A DNA stretch of 60,123 bases from JAAZMA01 sp964564325 (GTDB lineage Bacteria; Bacillota; Clostridia; Tissierellales; Tepidimicrobiaceae), in assembly GCA_964564325.1 (NCBI GenBank), contig CAZMBD010000003.1, positions 1 to 60,123 on the forward strand. Direction: 5' to 3'. How positions within the stretch are numbered: position 1 is the first letter of the stretch; each line of letters starts with the position of its first letter. Below are positions 1 through 8,107 of the stretch, one piece after another. The notes beneath the pieces were generated by a model that searched no databases, was not told the origin of the DNA, and saw only the letters and a program-made list of their open reading frames with translations. The position numbers and the translations under genes were made by a program.

Positions 1-2
1 AT

Positions 3-740
3 GATGATGAAATAGCAGAAATTATAGATGAAATTGTTAGTTGGGTAGAGGAACCAGAGCCAATGTCTAGGGGAGAAGTAATTAGAAAGTTGGATGAAAT
101 GGGATTTTATCCAGAGAAAGTTCTTCCAGGTGATAAACAAAGAAATGGTTTAGCTGATAAAATAAAGTTCGACTATATTAATCAAGCTAGTTGGAATATT
201 ACAGATACTTTAAATATAACTATAGGTCAAGGTCAAAATTCCTATACACCAATCCAAATGGCAAATTATATTGCTACACTTTCTAATGGAGGATATAGGC
301 ATAAAGTTGCAGCAGTAGATAATATTAAAAGCTTTGACAATTCTGAAACTATTATGGAAAGAGAAGCAAATTCAGAAAGAATAGAATTAAATGATTATGA
401 AAATTTAGAGCATGTGAAATTAGGTATGAAAAAAGTTACTACTGAAGGTACTGCAAGATCTATATTTAAAGATTTTCCAGTGACTGTTGCTACGAAAACA
501 GGTACTGCTCAAAATCATGTAATAAATCCTACTACAGGCGATTATTATGACGATTATGCCTGGTTTGTAGCTTTTGCTCCCTATGAAGATCCAGAAATAG
601 CTGTTGCAGTGGTATTATTTCAGGGTGGTTCTGGTGGATATGCAGGGCCTATAGCTAGAGAAATAATTGCTGAATATTTAGGTTTTAATAGTATGGATAA
701 AAAGGAAGCATTGCCCTTTGAAATTGAATTGGCAAGGTAA
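3..740 (+). CDS. mrdA: Penicillin-binding protein 2-type transpeptidase, C-terminal part (partial)
   Basis: The reading frame is open from the first bases of the window, so this is the 3' end of a longer gene. About 245 residues are visible. They contain the KTGTAQN box, the third conserved active-site motif of class B penicillin-binding proteins, preceded by the typical stretch TIGQGQNSYTPIQMAN. This C-terminal half of the transpeptidase domain cross-links peptidoglycan outside the membrane. The following min genes fit the usual mre-mrdA-min order, so PBP2 of the elongasome is favoured over a division PBP. The SxxK and SxN motifs lie outside the window. A strong hairpin overlaps the stop codon. 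Confidence 0.85.
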   Translation, partial: DDEIAEIIDEIVSWVEEPEPMSRGEVIRKLDEMGFYPEKVLPGDKQRNGLADKIKFDYINQASWNITDTLNITIGQGQNSYTPIQMANYIATLSNGGYRHKVAAVDNIKSFDNSETIMEREANSERIELNDYENLEHVKLGMKKVTTEGTARSIFKDFPVTVATKTGTAQNHVINPTTGDYYDDYAWFVAFAPYEDPEIAVAVVLFQGGSGGYAGPIAREIIAEYLGFNSMDKKEALPFEIELAR

Positions 741-760
741 ACACCTTCCAATTCAATTTT
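721..760 (+). terminator. Terminator-like hairpin overlapping the mrdA stop codon
   Basis: Bases 721-732 plus 734-738 pair with 743-747 plus 748-759, giving 17 base pairs with one bulged C and a four-base loop. Only a short T run follows, so termination may be partial. It separates mrdA from the min genes. Confidence 0.6.
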
Positions 761-803
761 GAAATACATAAATTTTTTGAAAAATTCATAGAGTAAGAAG
801 GAT

Positions 804-832
804 TTTAAATATATATAAAGAATATATATAAT
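804..832 (+). promoter_or_regulatory. Candidate sigma-A promoter for minCDE
   Basis: TTTAAA (804-809) and TATAAT (827-832) are separated by 17 bases and lie about 20 bases upstream of the minC start. The -10 is perfect and the -35 is weak. Confidence 0.45.
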
Positions 833-853
833 AGGGACCATGGAGGTAGAGCA

Positions 854-1477
854 TTGAAAGAAGAACTTGTAAGTTTTAAAGGGATCAATGAAGGTATATA
901 TATATATATTAAAAGGGGGAACTTTAAGGATATAAAAAAAGAATTTGAAAAAAAACTAAATGAATACAAGGATTTTTATGATGGGGCCAATATATTAGGT
1001 ATTAAAAGTGAAAATCTAAAAGATGAAGAAGTAGATAAGCTTTTACATATGATAAAAAACAAATATGGCCTAGATATAGATGAAAATGGATTACCAGATT
1101 ATTTAAATGAACCATCGGTTTATACAGGTATTGATGAGGGAATGACTAAGTTTTTTAATACAACCATAAGATCTGGACAGGTTGTAGAATATGAGGGCAA
1201 TATAGTTATAATAGGAGATGTAAATCCTGGAGCTTTAATAAAAGCATGGGGAAATATAATAATTTTAGGGAAAATAAGAGGTGTAGCCCATGCAGGAGCA
1301 AATGGCAATGAAAATGCCTATGTAGCTGCTTACATTCTACAGCCAACGCAGCTAAGAATTGGAGATATAATAGCTAGAAAACCAGATGGAGAATTTGCAA
1401 AATCAGATATGCCAGAAGTGGCTAGAGTGTATAAGGGAGAAGTTGTAATTGAACCTTATTTAGCAAAAAAACAATGA
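854..1477 (+). CDS. minC: Septum site-determining protein MinC
   Basis: A 207-residue protein that inhibits FtsZ polymerisation at the cell poles as a complex with MinD. The N-terminal half (about 1-100) is the FtsZ-inhibiting domain. The C-terminal half (about 105-205) has the glycine-rich beta-helix repeats of MinC (GNIVIIGDVNPGALIKAWGN and GKIRGVAHAG). The start is TTG at 854, chosen because GGAGG at 842-846 is correctly spaced and the protein then has normal length. minD follows 16 bases downstream, so the genes are co-transcribed. Confidence 0.93.
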   Translation: MKEELVSFKGINEGIYIYIKRGNFKDIKKEFEKKLNEYKDFYDGANILGIKSENLKDEEVDKLLHMIKNKYGLDIDENGLPDYLNEPSVYTGIDEGMTKFFNTTIRSGQVVEYEGNIVIIGDVNPGALIKAWGNIIILGKIRGVAHAGANGNENAYVAAYILQPTQLRIGDIIARKPDGEFAKSDMPEVARVYKGEVVIEPYLAKKQ

Positions 1478-1493
1478 AGAGGAGGACAAGAAT

Positions 1494-2285
1494 ATGGGGA
1501 AAGCAATAGTTATTACATCGGGTAAAGGTGGCGTAGGTAAAACTACTACTACTGCTAATATAGGGACAGGTTTAGCAATGCTAGGATATAAGGTTGTAGT
1601 AGTAGATACTGATATAGGCCTTAGAAATTTAGATGTAGTAATGGGGCTAGAAAATAGAATAGTATATGATATTGTAGATGTTGTAGAAAAAACTTGTAGA
1701 TTAAAACAAGGGCTTATTAGAGACAAAAGATATGAAGGATTATTTCTTTTACCTGCTGCCCAAACTAAGGACAAGACTGCAATAAATCCTGAACAAATGT
1801 TGGAATTAGTCAATGATTTAAAAGAAGAATTTGACTATATAATCATAGATTCCCCAGCAGGAATTGAGCAGGGCTTTAAAAACTCAATAGCTGGTGCTGA
1901 TGAAGCATACATAGTAACTACTCCAGAGATTTCAGCAGTTAGAGATGCAGATAGAGTAATAGGATTACTTGAGGCAAAAGGTATTGAAAATCCTAAGGTA
2001 ATTGTTAATAGAATTAGACTAGATATGGTTAAAAGAGGAAATATGATGAATGTAGAAGATATTATAGATATTTTAGCAGTAGATTTATTAGGTGTAGTTC
2101 CCGACGATGAAGCTATAGTTATTTCTACAAACAAAGGCGAACCAGTTGTTGCCGAAGAAAATCCTATGTCTGCCAAAGCTTTTAGAAATATTTGTAAAAG
2201 AATTACAGGGGAAGAAGTAGAACTTTTAGATTTAGACAATGGAGAAGGCAAATTTGCTAAATTAATAAAGCTATTATTTAGTTAA
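1494..2285 (+). CDS. minD: Septum site-determining ATPase MinD
   Basis: A 263-residue deviant Walker A ATPase of the ParA/MinD family (KGGVGKT at residues 11-17, signature lysine present). It recruits MinC to the membrane. The last residues (GKFAKLIKLLFS) form the expected amphipathic membrane-targeting helix. It starts with ATG after AGGAGGA. It lies between minC and minE in one operon, the arrangement of oscillating Min systems rather than the Bacillus DivIVA-tethered type. Confidence 0.96.
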   Translation: MGKAIVITSGKGGVGKTTTTANIGTGLAMLGYKVVVVDTDIGLRNLDVVMGLENRIVYDIVDVVEKTCRLKQGLIRDKRYEGLFLLPAAQTKDKTAINPEQMLELVNDLKEEFDYIIIDSPAGIEQGFKNSIAGADEAYIVTTPEISAVRDADRVIGLLEAKGIENPKVIVNRIRLDMVKRGNMMNVEDIIDILAVDLLGVVPDDEAIVISTNKGEPVVAEENPMSAKAFRNICKRITGEEVELLDLDNGEGKFAKLIKLLFS

Positions 2286-2301
2286 TAAAGGAGGTATAAA
2301 T

Positions 2302-2583
2302 TTGGATTTATTCAATATTTTTGGTAAAAAAAATAAAGATAGTAAAAATATTGCCAAAGAGAGATTAAAATTAGTATTAGTTCATGATAGATCGGATTTA
2401 TCCCCAAAATTTTTGGAAATGGTAAAGGTAGATATGATTAGGGTAATTGAGGAATATGCAGAAATAGATGAGGAAAATTTGGATATAAAAATGACTAGAA
2501 TGAAAAGAGATAGTGATGATATGCCAATGTCCGCATTGGTAGCGAATATTCCTATTATTAGGATGAAAGACAATATAAAATAG
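2302..2583 (+). CDS. minE: Cell division topological specificity factor MinE
   Basis: A 93-residue protein that stimulates MinD ATPase and drives release of MinCD from the membrane. The N-terminus (MDLFNIFGKK) is the membrane-binding segment. The conserved anti-MinCD region (AKERLKLVLVHDR, about 18-31) and a C-terminal dimerisation region follow. The start is TTG at 2302, set by AAAGGAGG immediately upstream. No obvious terminator follows. A new promoter begins about 45 bases downstream. Confidence 0.92.
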   Translation: MDLFNIFGKKNKDSKNIAKERLKLVLVHDRSDLSPKFLEMVKVDMIRVIEEYAEIDEENLDIKMTRMKRDSDDMPMSALVANIPIIRMKDNIK

Positions 2584-2627
2584 GCAAATACATATCCCTT
2601 CAAAACATGTTAATAATTAAACAATTG

Positions 2628-2656
2628 TTGAAACGTTAATATGTTTACGATATAAT
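2628..2656 (+). promoter_or_regulatory. Sigma-A promoter for the flavinylated lipoprotein gene
   Basis: TTGAAA (2628-2633), a 17-base spacer and TATAAT (2651-2656). It lies 50 bases upstream of the lipoprotein start codon. Confidence 0.7.
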
Positions 2657-2705
2657 GTTAAATGAATTACTTACCTAATTATTAAGAAAATTTGGGGGGA
2701 TATTT

Positions 2706-3563
2706 ATGAAAAAAAGATTAGGATTAATAGTGATGGTAATGTCCATAGTTGCTTTATCAATTACAGGCTGTGGTGCAAAAAACACAGATACTGAAGGAGA
2801 TAAATCCAGCGAAGTAGTTGGAGATTTGCAAGATGGTAATTATTTAATAAAGATGCCAGTTAGTGACCATGGAAATTACCCAATGGCTAAAATGGAAGTA
2901 AAAGATGGAGAAATAGTTGATTTCGAGTATATGGAAATTTTAGCTGATTCTGGAGAAGAGAAAGACAGTTCCAATTACAATTATCCAGAAGGATTAGAGG
3001 TAATTAAAAATCTTAATGAACAATTTAATGAAAAGAAAGATTTAAATGAAGTAGATTTTGATGCTGTTACAGGTGCTACTCATACAAAGCAAAGTTTTAA
3101 AGATGTAGTAAAGCAATTATTAGAAAAGGCATCAAAGGGAGAGAAATACGAAGCAGTATATAAGGATGGAGAATATACTGAAGAAGCAGCTGAAGGTTCT
3201 CATGGTTGGAAAGCAGGAGTTAAGTTAGTAATCAGAGATGGCCAAGTAGTAGGTGTAGATTATTATGAATTAGCAGAAGAAGATATGGAAGGTAATAAGG
3301 TAGTATTTGATGAAGATAAGAAACCTGTTACTGAAAGTGATGGAAAGCATAAAACTGAACCAGTACAAATTAAATCTGGAGATAGAAAATCTGTAGAAAA
3401 TTATGCTTATTTAGAATCTTTTGATGTAGTAAAAGGTGTTCAAAAACAAATAATAGATAATAATGGAACTGAAAATCTTAATTTAGATGGAATTACTGGT
3501 GCTACTAATACAAAGAATACTATGATAGAATTAGTATCTAAGGCATTAGAAGCTGCTAAGTAG
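2706..3563 (+). CDS. Lipoprotein with two FMN-binding (flavinylation) domains
   Basis: A 285-residue exported lipoprotein. A signal peptide ends in the lipobox ITGC with Cys22 as the probable lipidated residue. Two similar FMN-binding domains follow (about 38-140 and 150-285). Each ends with the ApbE target signature D-x-x-T-G-A-T: DAVTGAT with Thr125, and DGITGAT with Thr267. In this family FMN is attached covalently to that threonine by ApbE, and an apbE-like gene is the next gene. Inference: a membrane-anchored extracytoplasmic flavin electron carrier of the RnfG/NqrC/PplA kind. No membrane reductase gene is adjacent, so the electron donor is unknown. Its own promoter (2628-2656) and terminator frame it. 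Confidence 0.85.
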   Translation: MKKRLGLIVMVMSIVALSITGCGAKNTDTEGDKSSEVVGDLQDGNYLIKMPVSDHGNYPMAKMEVKDGEIVDFEYMEILADSGEEKDSSNYNYPEGLEVIKNLNEQFNEKKDLNEVDFDAVTGATHTKQSFKDVVKQLLEKASKGEKYEAVYKDGEYTEEAAEGSHGWKAGVKLVIRDGQVVGVDYYELAEEDMEGNKVVFDEDKKPVTESDGKHKTEPVQIKSGDRKSVENYAYLESFDVVKGVQKQIIDNNGTENLNLDGITGATNTKNTMIELVSKALEAAK

Positions 3564-3569
3564 ATATAA

Positions 3570-3594
3570 AGCCCTAACATTTGTTAGGGTTTTA
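3570..3594 (+). terminator. Intrinsic terminator after the FMN-binding lipoprotein
   Basis: CCCTAAC (3572-3578) pairs with GTTAGGG (3583-3589) across a four-base loop and is followed by a T run. It lies between the lipoprotein and apbE, so apbE may be expressed by read-through at a lower level. Confidence 0.75.
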
Positions 3595-3620
3595 TAAATA
3601 TTTAAAAGGAGATATTATAA

Positions 3621-4676
3621 ATGAAAACAAAGAAAATAAGTATATTAATTCTAGTATCCATAATGATAATCTCCATCATTACAGGCTGTACTAGTAGTAA
3701 ACAGAAAATTTCAACAAGAACAGAGTTTTTAATGGATACAGTTATAACATTAAAAATATATGATGGTCAAAATGAAAAGGCAATGGATAAGGCAATAGAT
3801 AGACTTAAAGAAATAGAAGATAAAATGAGTGCTACCATAGAAACTAGTGATGTAAGCTTAATTAATAAAAATGCAGGAATAAAACCTGTTAAGGTAAATG
3901 AAGATGTATATTATGTTATTCAAAAGGCAAAATATTTTGCAGAAATTTCAGATGGTGCTTATGAACCTACCATAGGGCCATTAGTAGAATTGTGGAATAT
4001 AACTGGTACTGATGAAAAGGAAAGAGAAAGTATTCCTTCATCTAAAGAAATTGAAGAAAAAAAGGCTTTAGTAAATTATAATGATTTAATATTAATGGAA
4101 GACAATCAAGTTTTTTTAAATAAAAAAGGAATGAAATTAGATTTGGGGGGCATAGTAAAAGGTTATGCAGCTGATGAAGTAAAGAGAATATTTTTAGGGG
4201 ATGGCGTAGAGTCTGCTATAATTGATTTAGGCGGAAATATATATACCCTAGGAGAAAAATCGAATGGAGAATATTGGAAAATAGGAATACAGGATCCTTT
4301 TACTATTACGGGAAATTATATAGGAATATTAAATATTAAGGATAATTCCATAGTTACTTCTGGAGATTATGAAAGATTTTTTGTCTATAAAGGGGAAAGA
4401 TATCATCATATTATAGATGTAAAAACAGGGTATCCAGCAAAAACTGAAGTCGCAGGCATAAGTGTAATTTCTGATAAATCTATTGATGGTGATGCATTGT
4501 CTACCGCATTATTTGTAATGGGAGTAGAAGAAGGAAGTAAGCTTATTAAAAGTCTAGAGAATATAGATACAATATTTATTACAAAGGAAAAAGAGGTTAT
4601 AATACCAGAAAGATTGAAGGACTCGTTTACATTAAGTGAAGATAATTTAGAATTAATTATAAATCCATATTATTAG
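3621..4676 (+). CDS. apbE: FAD:protein FMN transferase ApbE (lipoprotein)
   Basis: A 351-residue ApbE-family protein that transfers FMN from FAD to threonine in exported flavoproteins. The N-terminal signal ends in the lipobox ITGC (Cys23), so it acts outside the membrane. Family motifs are visible: FLMDTVITLKIY near the N-terminus, KLDLGGIVKGYAAD and IDLGGNIYTLG in the middle, and DGDALSTALFVMG, the metal-binding Asp region, near the C-terminus. It starts with ATG after AAAGGAGA. The adjacent upstream lipoprotein carries two canonical target motifs and is its likely substrate. Confidence 0.93.
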   Translation: MKTKKISILILVSIMIISIITGCTSSKQKISTRTEFLMDTVITLKIYDGQNEKAMDKAIDRLKEIEDKMSATIETSDVSLINKNAGIKPVKVNEDVYYVIQKAKYFAEISDGAYEPTIGPLVELWNITGTDEKERESIPSSKEIEEKKALVNYNDLILMEDNQVFLNKKGMKLDLGGIVKGYAADEVKRIFLGDGVESAIIDLGGNIYTLGEKSNGEYWKIGIQDPFTITGNYIGILNIKDNSIVTSGDYERFFVYKGERYHHIIDVKTGYPAKTEVAGISVISDKSIDGDALSTALFVMGVEEGSKLIKSLENIDTIFITKEKEVIIPERLKDSFTLSEDNLELIINPYY

Positions 4677-4683
4677 GAATAAA

Positions 4684-4724
4684 ACCCACCTAATATAAAT
4701 ATCATAATAGTAATTAAGGTGGGT
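4684..4724 (+). promoter_or_regulatory. Inverted repeat covering the ribosome-binding site of the M23 gene
   Basis: ACCCACCT (4684-4691) is the exact complement of AGGTGGGT (4717-4724), which contains the Shine-Dalgarno sequence of the next gene. The loop is 25 bases and no T run follows. It may sequester the ribosome-binding site or act as a weak terminator for apbE. Confidence 0.4.
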
Positions 4725-4730
4725 GAATTT

Positions 4731-5417
4731 ATGAAAAGGAAAAGGTATAATAGAAATTTTAAAAATATATTAAATTTATTTAAGAAGCGCTTAAATTATA
4801 AAAGACAATTAAATCGTATAATTTGTGTACTAGCCATATTGATTCTATTATTATTATTAAAAAGATTAAATAATAGTATTTCAAATAATATTATAGAAAT
4901 AATTGATAATAGTTTAAACTATAAAGTAAATATAAAAGAAGATGGAAAGCGAGTATTAGATTATGGTAAAAAAATATTGCAATTGCCAGAGAAGGCTTTA
5001 TCTGTATTAAATATTGATGGGTATAGTTCTAAATATATAGAACCTATAGAAGGTGCTATATACAATCCCTTTGGTGAAATAAAGTATTTAGATGGTAGTA
5101 GTAAATTTAATAATGGAGTAGATATAATACCTAGAGATGATAATGAGCCTGTAGCCATAGATAATGGAACAGTATTATCTATTGAAGATAAAGGTACTAA
5201 AGGATATTATATTACAATTAAGCATGAAAAGTTTACAAGCGTATATGGATATTTAATTAAAGTATATGTTAAAGTAGGAGATGAAGTATCCCAAGGAACA
5301 AAATTGGGAAATCTTGGTACAAATAAAGATGGAAACAAATATTTACATTTTGAAATTTGGGAAGATGGAACTCCTGTAAACCCATCTAATTATGTAAAAT
5401 TTAATAAAAGACTTTAA
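4731..5417 (+). CDS. Membrane-anchored degenerate M23/LytM-domain protein in the spoIVFA position
   Basis: A 228-residue protein with a basic cytoplasmic N-terminus, one membrane segment (about 30-43) and a C-terminal M23 (LytM) domain (about 110-225). The fold signature is kept (GVDIIPRDD, then LHFEIWEDGTPVNP), but the first zinc histidine is replaced by Asn (FNNGVD) and the first His of HLH is replaced by Tyr (KYLHFE). It is therefore probably not a peptidase. Between min and rplU, Bacillus and many Clostridia have SpoIVFA, a degenerate LytM protein that restrains the SpoIVFB protease. Position and architecture suggest an equivalent, but no M50 protease gene is adjacent. ATG at 4731 is preferred because the upstream GTG overlaps the Shine-Dalgarno sequence. 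Confidence 0.65.
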   Translation: MKRKRYNRNFKNILNLFKKRLNYKRQLNRIICVLAILILLLLLKRLNNSISNNIIEIIDNSLNYKVNIKEDGKRVLDYGKKILQLPEKALSVLNIDGYSSKYIEPIEGAIYNPFGEIKYLDGSSKFNNGVDIIPRDDNEPVAIDNGTVLSIEDKGTKGYYITIKHEKFTSVYGYLIKVYVKVGDEVSQGTKLGNLGTNKDGNKYLHFEIWEDGTPVNPSNYVKFNKRL

Positions 5418-5442
5418 AACTGTCTTAGACAGTTTTAATTTT
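5416..5442 (+). terminator. Intrinsic terminator after the M23-domain gene
   Basis: AAAACTGTC (5416-5424) pairs with GACAGTTTT (5428-5436) across a three-base loop, followed by AATTTTTT. The stem begins inside the stop codon. Confidence 0.8.
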
Positions 5443-5505
5443 TTGTATCAAAAAAACTTAAAATCTGTTATTATAATATTTAATGATAAATGAAAGGTGA
5501 TAGAT

Positions 5506-7347
5506 ATGATAGATATAGATAAATTTGATAAAATATTAAAAAGAGTAATAAAACCAGCTAGATATATTGGTATGGAAGTTAATTCTGTTGTAAAGGATTT
5601 AAATGAAGTAGATATTAAATTTGCCTTTGCATTTCCAGATATATATGAAGTAGGAATGTCCCATTTAGGACTTCATATTTTATATAATTTATTAAATGAA
5701 AAAGAATATATAGCTTGTGAAAGAGTATTTGCTCCTTGGGTAGATATGGAAGAGGAAATGAGAAAAGAGGGGTTACCACTATTTTCTTTAGAAAATAAGG
5801 AACTTATAAAGAATTTTGACTTTGTAGGATTTACTCTACAATATGAAATGAGTTATACAAATATAATAAATATGTTAGACTTAAGTGGTATCCCTATACT
5901 TTCGAAAGATAGAGTAGAAGAAGATCCATTTGTAATAGCAGGAGGTCCTTGTGCATATAATCCAGAGCCTATTGCAGATATAATAGACTTTTTTGTAATA
6001 GGAGAAGGAGAAGAAATACTTTATGAAGTTTTAGAAAAATATAGAGAGTTTAAAAAAGGTTCTGGTAATAAAGATGATTTTTTAAAAGAAATAAGTAATA
6101 TTCAGGGTATATATGTTCCTAAATTTTATGATATTCATTACAATGAAGATAATACTATAAAGGAAATGGTGCCAAATGTGGAAGGTGTGCCAAAAACTAT
6201 AGAAAAGAGAATTATAAAGGATTTAGACAAAGCTTATTTTCCAGAAAAGTTAATAATTCCCTATATAGAAACCGTTCACGATAGAATACCTTTGGAAATT
6301 TTCAGAGGTTGTACTAGGGGATGCAGATTTTGTCAGGCTGGAATGATATATAGACCAGTTAGAGAGAAAACAACAGATAGATTATTTGAATTGGCAGAGA
6401 AATTAGTAGATGAAACAGGTTATGAAAATATATCTTTAACTTCTTTAAGCTCTTGTGATTATTCTCAATTAGAGTTTTTGATTTCAGAATTAATAAATAG
6501 ATATGAAGAGGATAAAATAGGAGTATCTTTACCTTCTTTAAGGCTAGACTCCTTTAGTATAGATGTACTTAAAGAAATTGAGAAGGTAAGAAAAACTGGA
6601 TTAACCTTTGCACCAGAAGCTGGTAGTCAAAGACTTAGAGATGTAATAAATAAGGGAATAGAAGAAGAGGATTTAACTACTGCAGTAAGCTATGCATTTA
6701 AAGAAGGATGGTCTACTATAAAACTCTATTTTATAATAGGCCTTCCTACAGAAACTGATGAAGATGTTTTAGGAATTAAAGAATTAGGTTATAAGGTAAA
6801 AGATATATTCTTTTCTCAACCTAAGGAAGAAAGACGTGGAAATTTAAAGATAACTTTAAGTGCTTCTTGTTTTGTTCCCAAGCCTTTTACACCATTTCAA
6901 TGGGTGGGTCAAAATTCTATTGATGAATTTTATAGGAAAATTAATTTACTTCGAAATAATATAAAGGATAAAAAAGTTACATTTAACTATCATGATCCAA
7001 AATTAAGTTATCTAGAAGCAGTTATTGCGAGGGGAGATAGAAGAGTATCTAGGGCAATAATAAGAGCTTGGGAAAAAGGTTGTAAATTTGATGGTTGGTC
7101 TGAAAACTTTGATTATGATTTATGGATAGAAGCTTTTAATGAAGTTGGAATTGATGGAGATTTCTATGCACTAAGGGAAAGAGATATAGAAGAAGTTTTC
7201 CCTTGGGATTTTATAGATATAGGTGTAAGTAAAAATTATTTAATAAGAGAATACGAAAAGGCAAAATCTGAAGAATTAACTAGAGATTGTAGATTAGGTT
7301 GTACTGGATGTGGAATAAACAAATCCTACTTAGGTGGTGTATGCTAA
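5506..7347 (+). CDS. B12-binding-type radical SAM protein, TIGR03960 family
   Basis: A 613-residue protein of a conserved Firmicute family of unknown reaction. The N-terminal part (about 1-230) resembles a cobalamin-binding-like domain. The radical SAM core begins with GCTRGCRFCQ, where cysteines 269, 273 and 276 bind the 4Fe-4S cluster. The C-terminus has extra cysteines (RLGCTGCGINKSYLGGVC) that could bind metal. The stop codon overlaps the next gene's start by one base (TAATG), implying translational coupling to its usual partner, the DUF2344 protein. ATG at 5506 is preferred over the GTG at 5497, which lies inside the ribosome-binding site. Confidence 0.85.
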   Translation: MIDIDKFDKILKRVIKPARYIGMEVNSVVKDLNEVDIKFAFAFPDIYEVGMSHLGLHILYNLLNEKEYIACERVFAPWVDMEEEMRKEGLPLFSLENKELIKNFDFVGFTLQYEMSYTNIINMLDLSGIPILSKDRVEEDPFVIAGGPCAYNPEPIADIIDFFVIGEGEEILYEVLEKYREFKKGSGNKDDFLKEISNIQGIYVPKFYDIHYNEDNTIKEMVPNVEGVPKTIEKRIIKDLDKAYFPEKLIIPYIETVHDRIPLEIFRGCTRGCRFCQAGMIYRPVREKTTDRLFELAEKLVDETGYENISLTSLSSCDYSQLEFLISELINRYEEDKIGVSLPSLRLDSFSIDVLKEIEKVRKTGLTFAPEAGSQRLRDVINKGIEEEDLTTAVSYAFKEGWSTIKLYFIIGLPTETDEDVLGIKELGYKVKDIFFSQPKEERRGNLKITLSASCFVPKPFTPFQWVGQNSIDEFYRKINLLRNNIKDKKVTFNYHDPKLSYLEAVIARGDRRVSRAIIRAWEKGCKFDGWSENFDYDLWIEAFNEVGIDGDFYALRERDIEEVFPWDFIDIGVSKNYLIREYEKAKSEELTRDCRLGCTGCGINKSYLGGVC

Positions 7348-8054
7348 TGTTGAGAGTTAAATTTACAAAGGAAAGTTATTTAAAATATATATCTCATTTA
7401 GATTTAATGAGGCTTTTTAATAGAACTTTTAGAAGAGCAGGTATTCCTATAAAATACACAGAAGGTTTTAATCCCCAGCCGAAATTTTCTATAGCCAATC
7501 CATTAGCTTTAGGAATTGAAAGTATTTCAGAATATATGGATATAGAATTAGAAGAAGAAATTCCTGTAGAAGAATTTATAAAAAACATGAATGAGGAGTT
7601 GCCAAAGGAAATTAGAATCCTAAAAGGAGAATATATAGAAGATGAAAAATCTCTTTCTTCTCTAGTAGGATTGAGCCATTATGAAATAAGTTTTTTATTT
7701 GAGGAATTAGAAGGTGAACTAGAATTAAAAGACTTAATAGATGAATGGTTAAAACAAGATAAAATAATAATTAAAAGGAGTAGGCGAAAAAAGGGAAAAA
7801 TTATAGAGAAGGAACAAAACATAAGGCCTTTAATTGGAAACATTATAATCAATTCACAATGCACAATGGACAATGTACAATTTGTGGAGTTAAATTGTCT
7901 ACTAAAGGCAGGAGATAGAGGTAATTTAAAGCCTACAGATTTAATAGAGGCTATGAATAAAGAATTTAATTTAAATATAGATTCAGATTCAGTAGAGATT
8001 AAAAGAATAGATTTATTTTTAGAGGACAATGATAAAATTCAATTACCTATATAA
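7347..8054 (+). CDS. TIGR03936/DUF2344 family protein, radical SAM partner
   Basis: A 235-residue protein of unknown function almost always found next to the preceding radical SAM family. The N-terminus is typical (RVKFTKESYLKYISHLDLMRLFNRTFRRA, interrupted here by nothing unusual), followed by EGFNPQPKFSIANPLALGIES. Start ATG at 7347 gives good spacing to TAGGTGG. The alternative ATG at 7341 is too close. Bases 7852-7880 form a short ACAATG-rich near-repeat that reads through in frame (SQCTMDNVQF), an unusual sequence for this gene. The C-terminus returns to the family motif KAGDRGNLKPTDL. Confidence 0.82.
   Translation: MLRVKFTKESYLKYISHLDLMRLFNRTFRRAGIPIKYTEGFNPQPKFSIANPLALGIESISEYMDIELEEEIPVEEFIKNMNEELPKEIRILKGEYIEDEKSLSSLVGLSHYEISFLFEELEGELELKDLIDEWLKQDKIIIKRSRRKKGKIIEKEQNIRPLIGNIIINSQCTMDNVQFVELNCLLKAGDRGNLKPTDLIEAMNKEFNLNIDSDSVEIKRIDLFLEDNDKIQLPI
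7852..7880 (+). repeat. Imperfect ACAATG short repeat inside a coding region
   Basis: Four degenerate copies of a 7-8 base unit (CACAATG, CACAATGG, ACAATGT, ACAATTTG) lie in tandem within the DUF2344 gene and keep the frame open. The composition differs from the purine-rich coding sequence around it. Confidence 0.5.
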
Positions 8055-8107
8055 TGGCATGAATGGCACTGGGACGTTTTGTTTGCCATATTTTAAGGGG
8101 AGATAAT

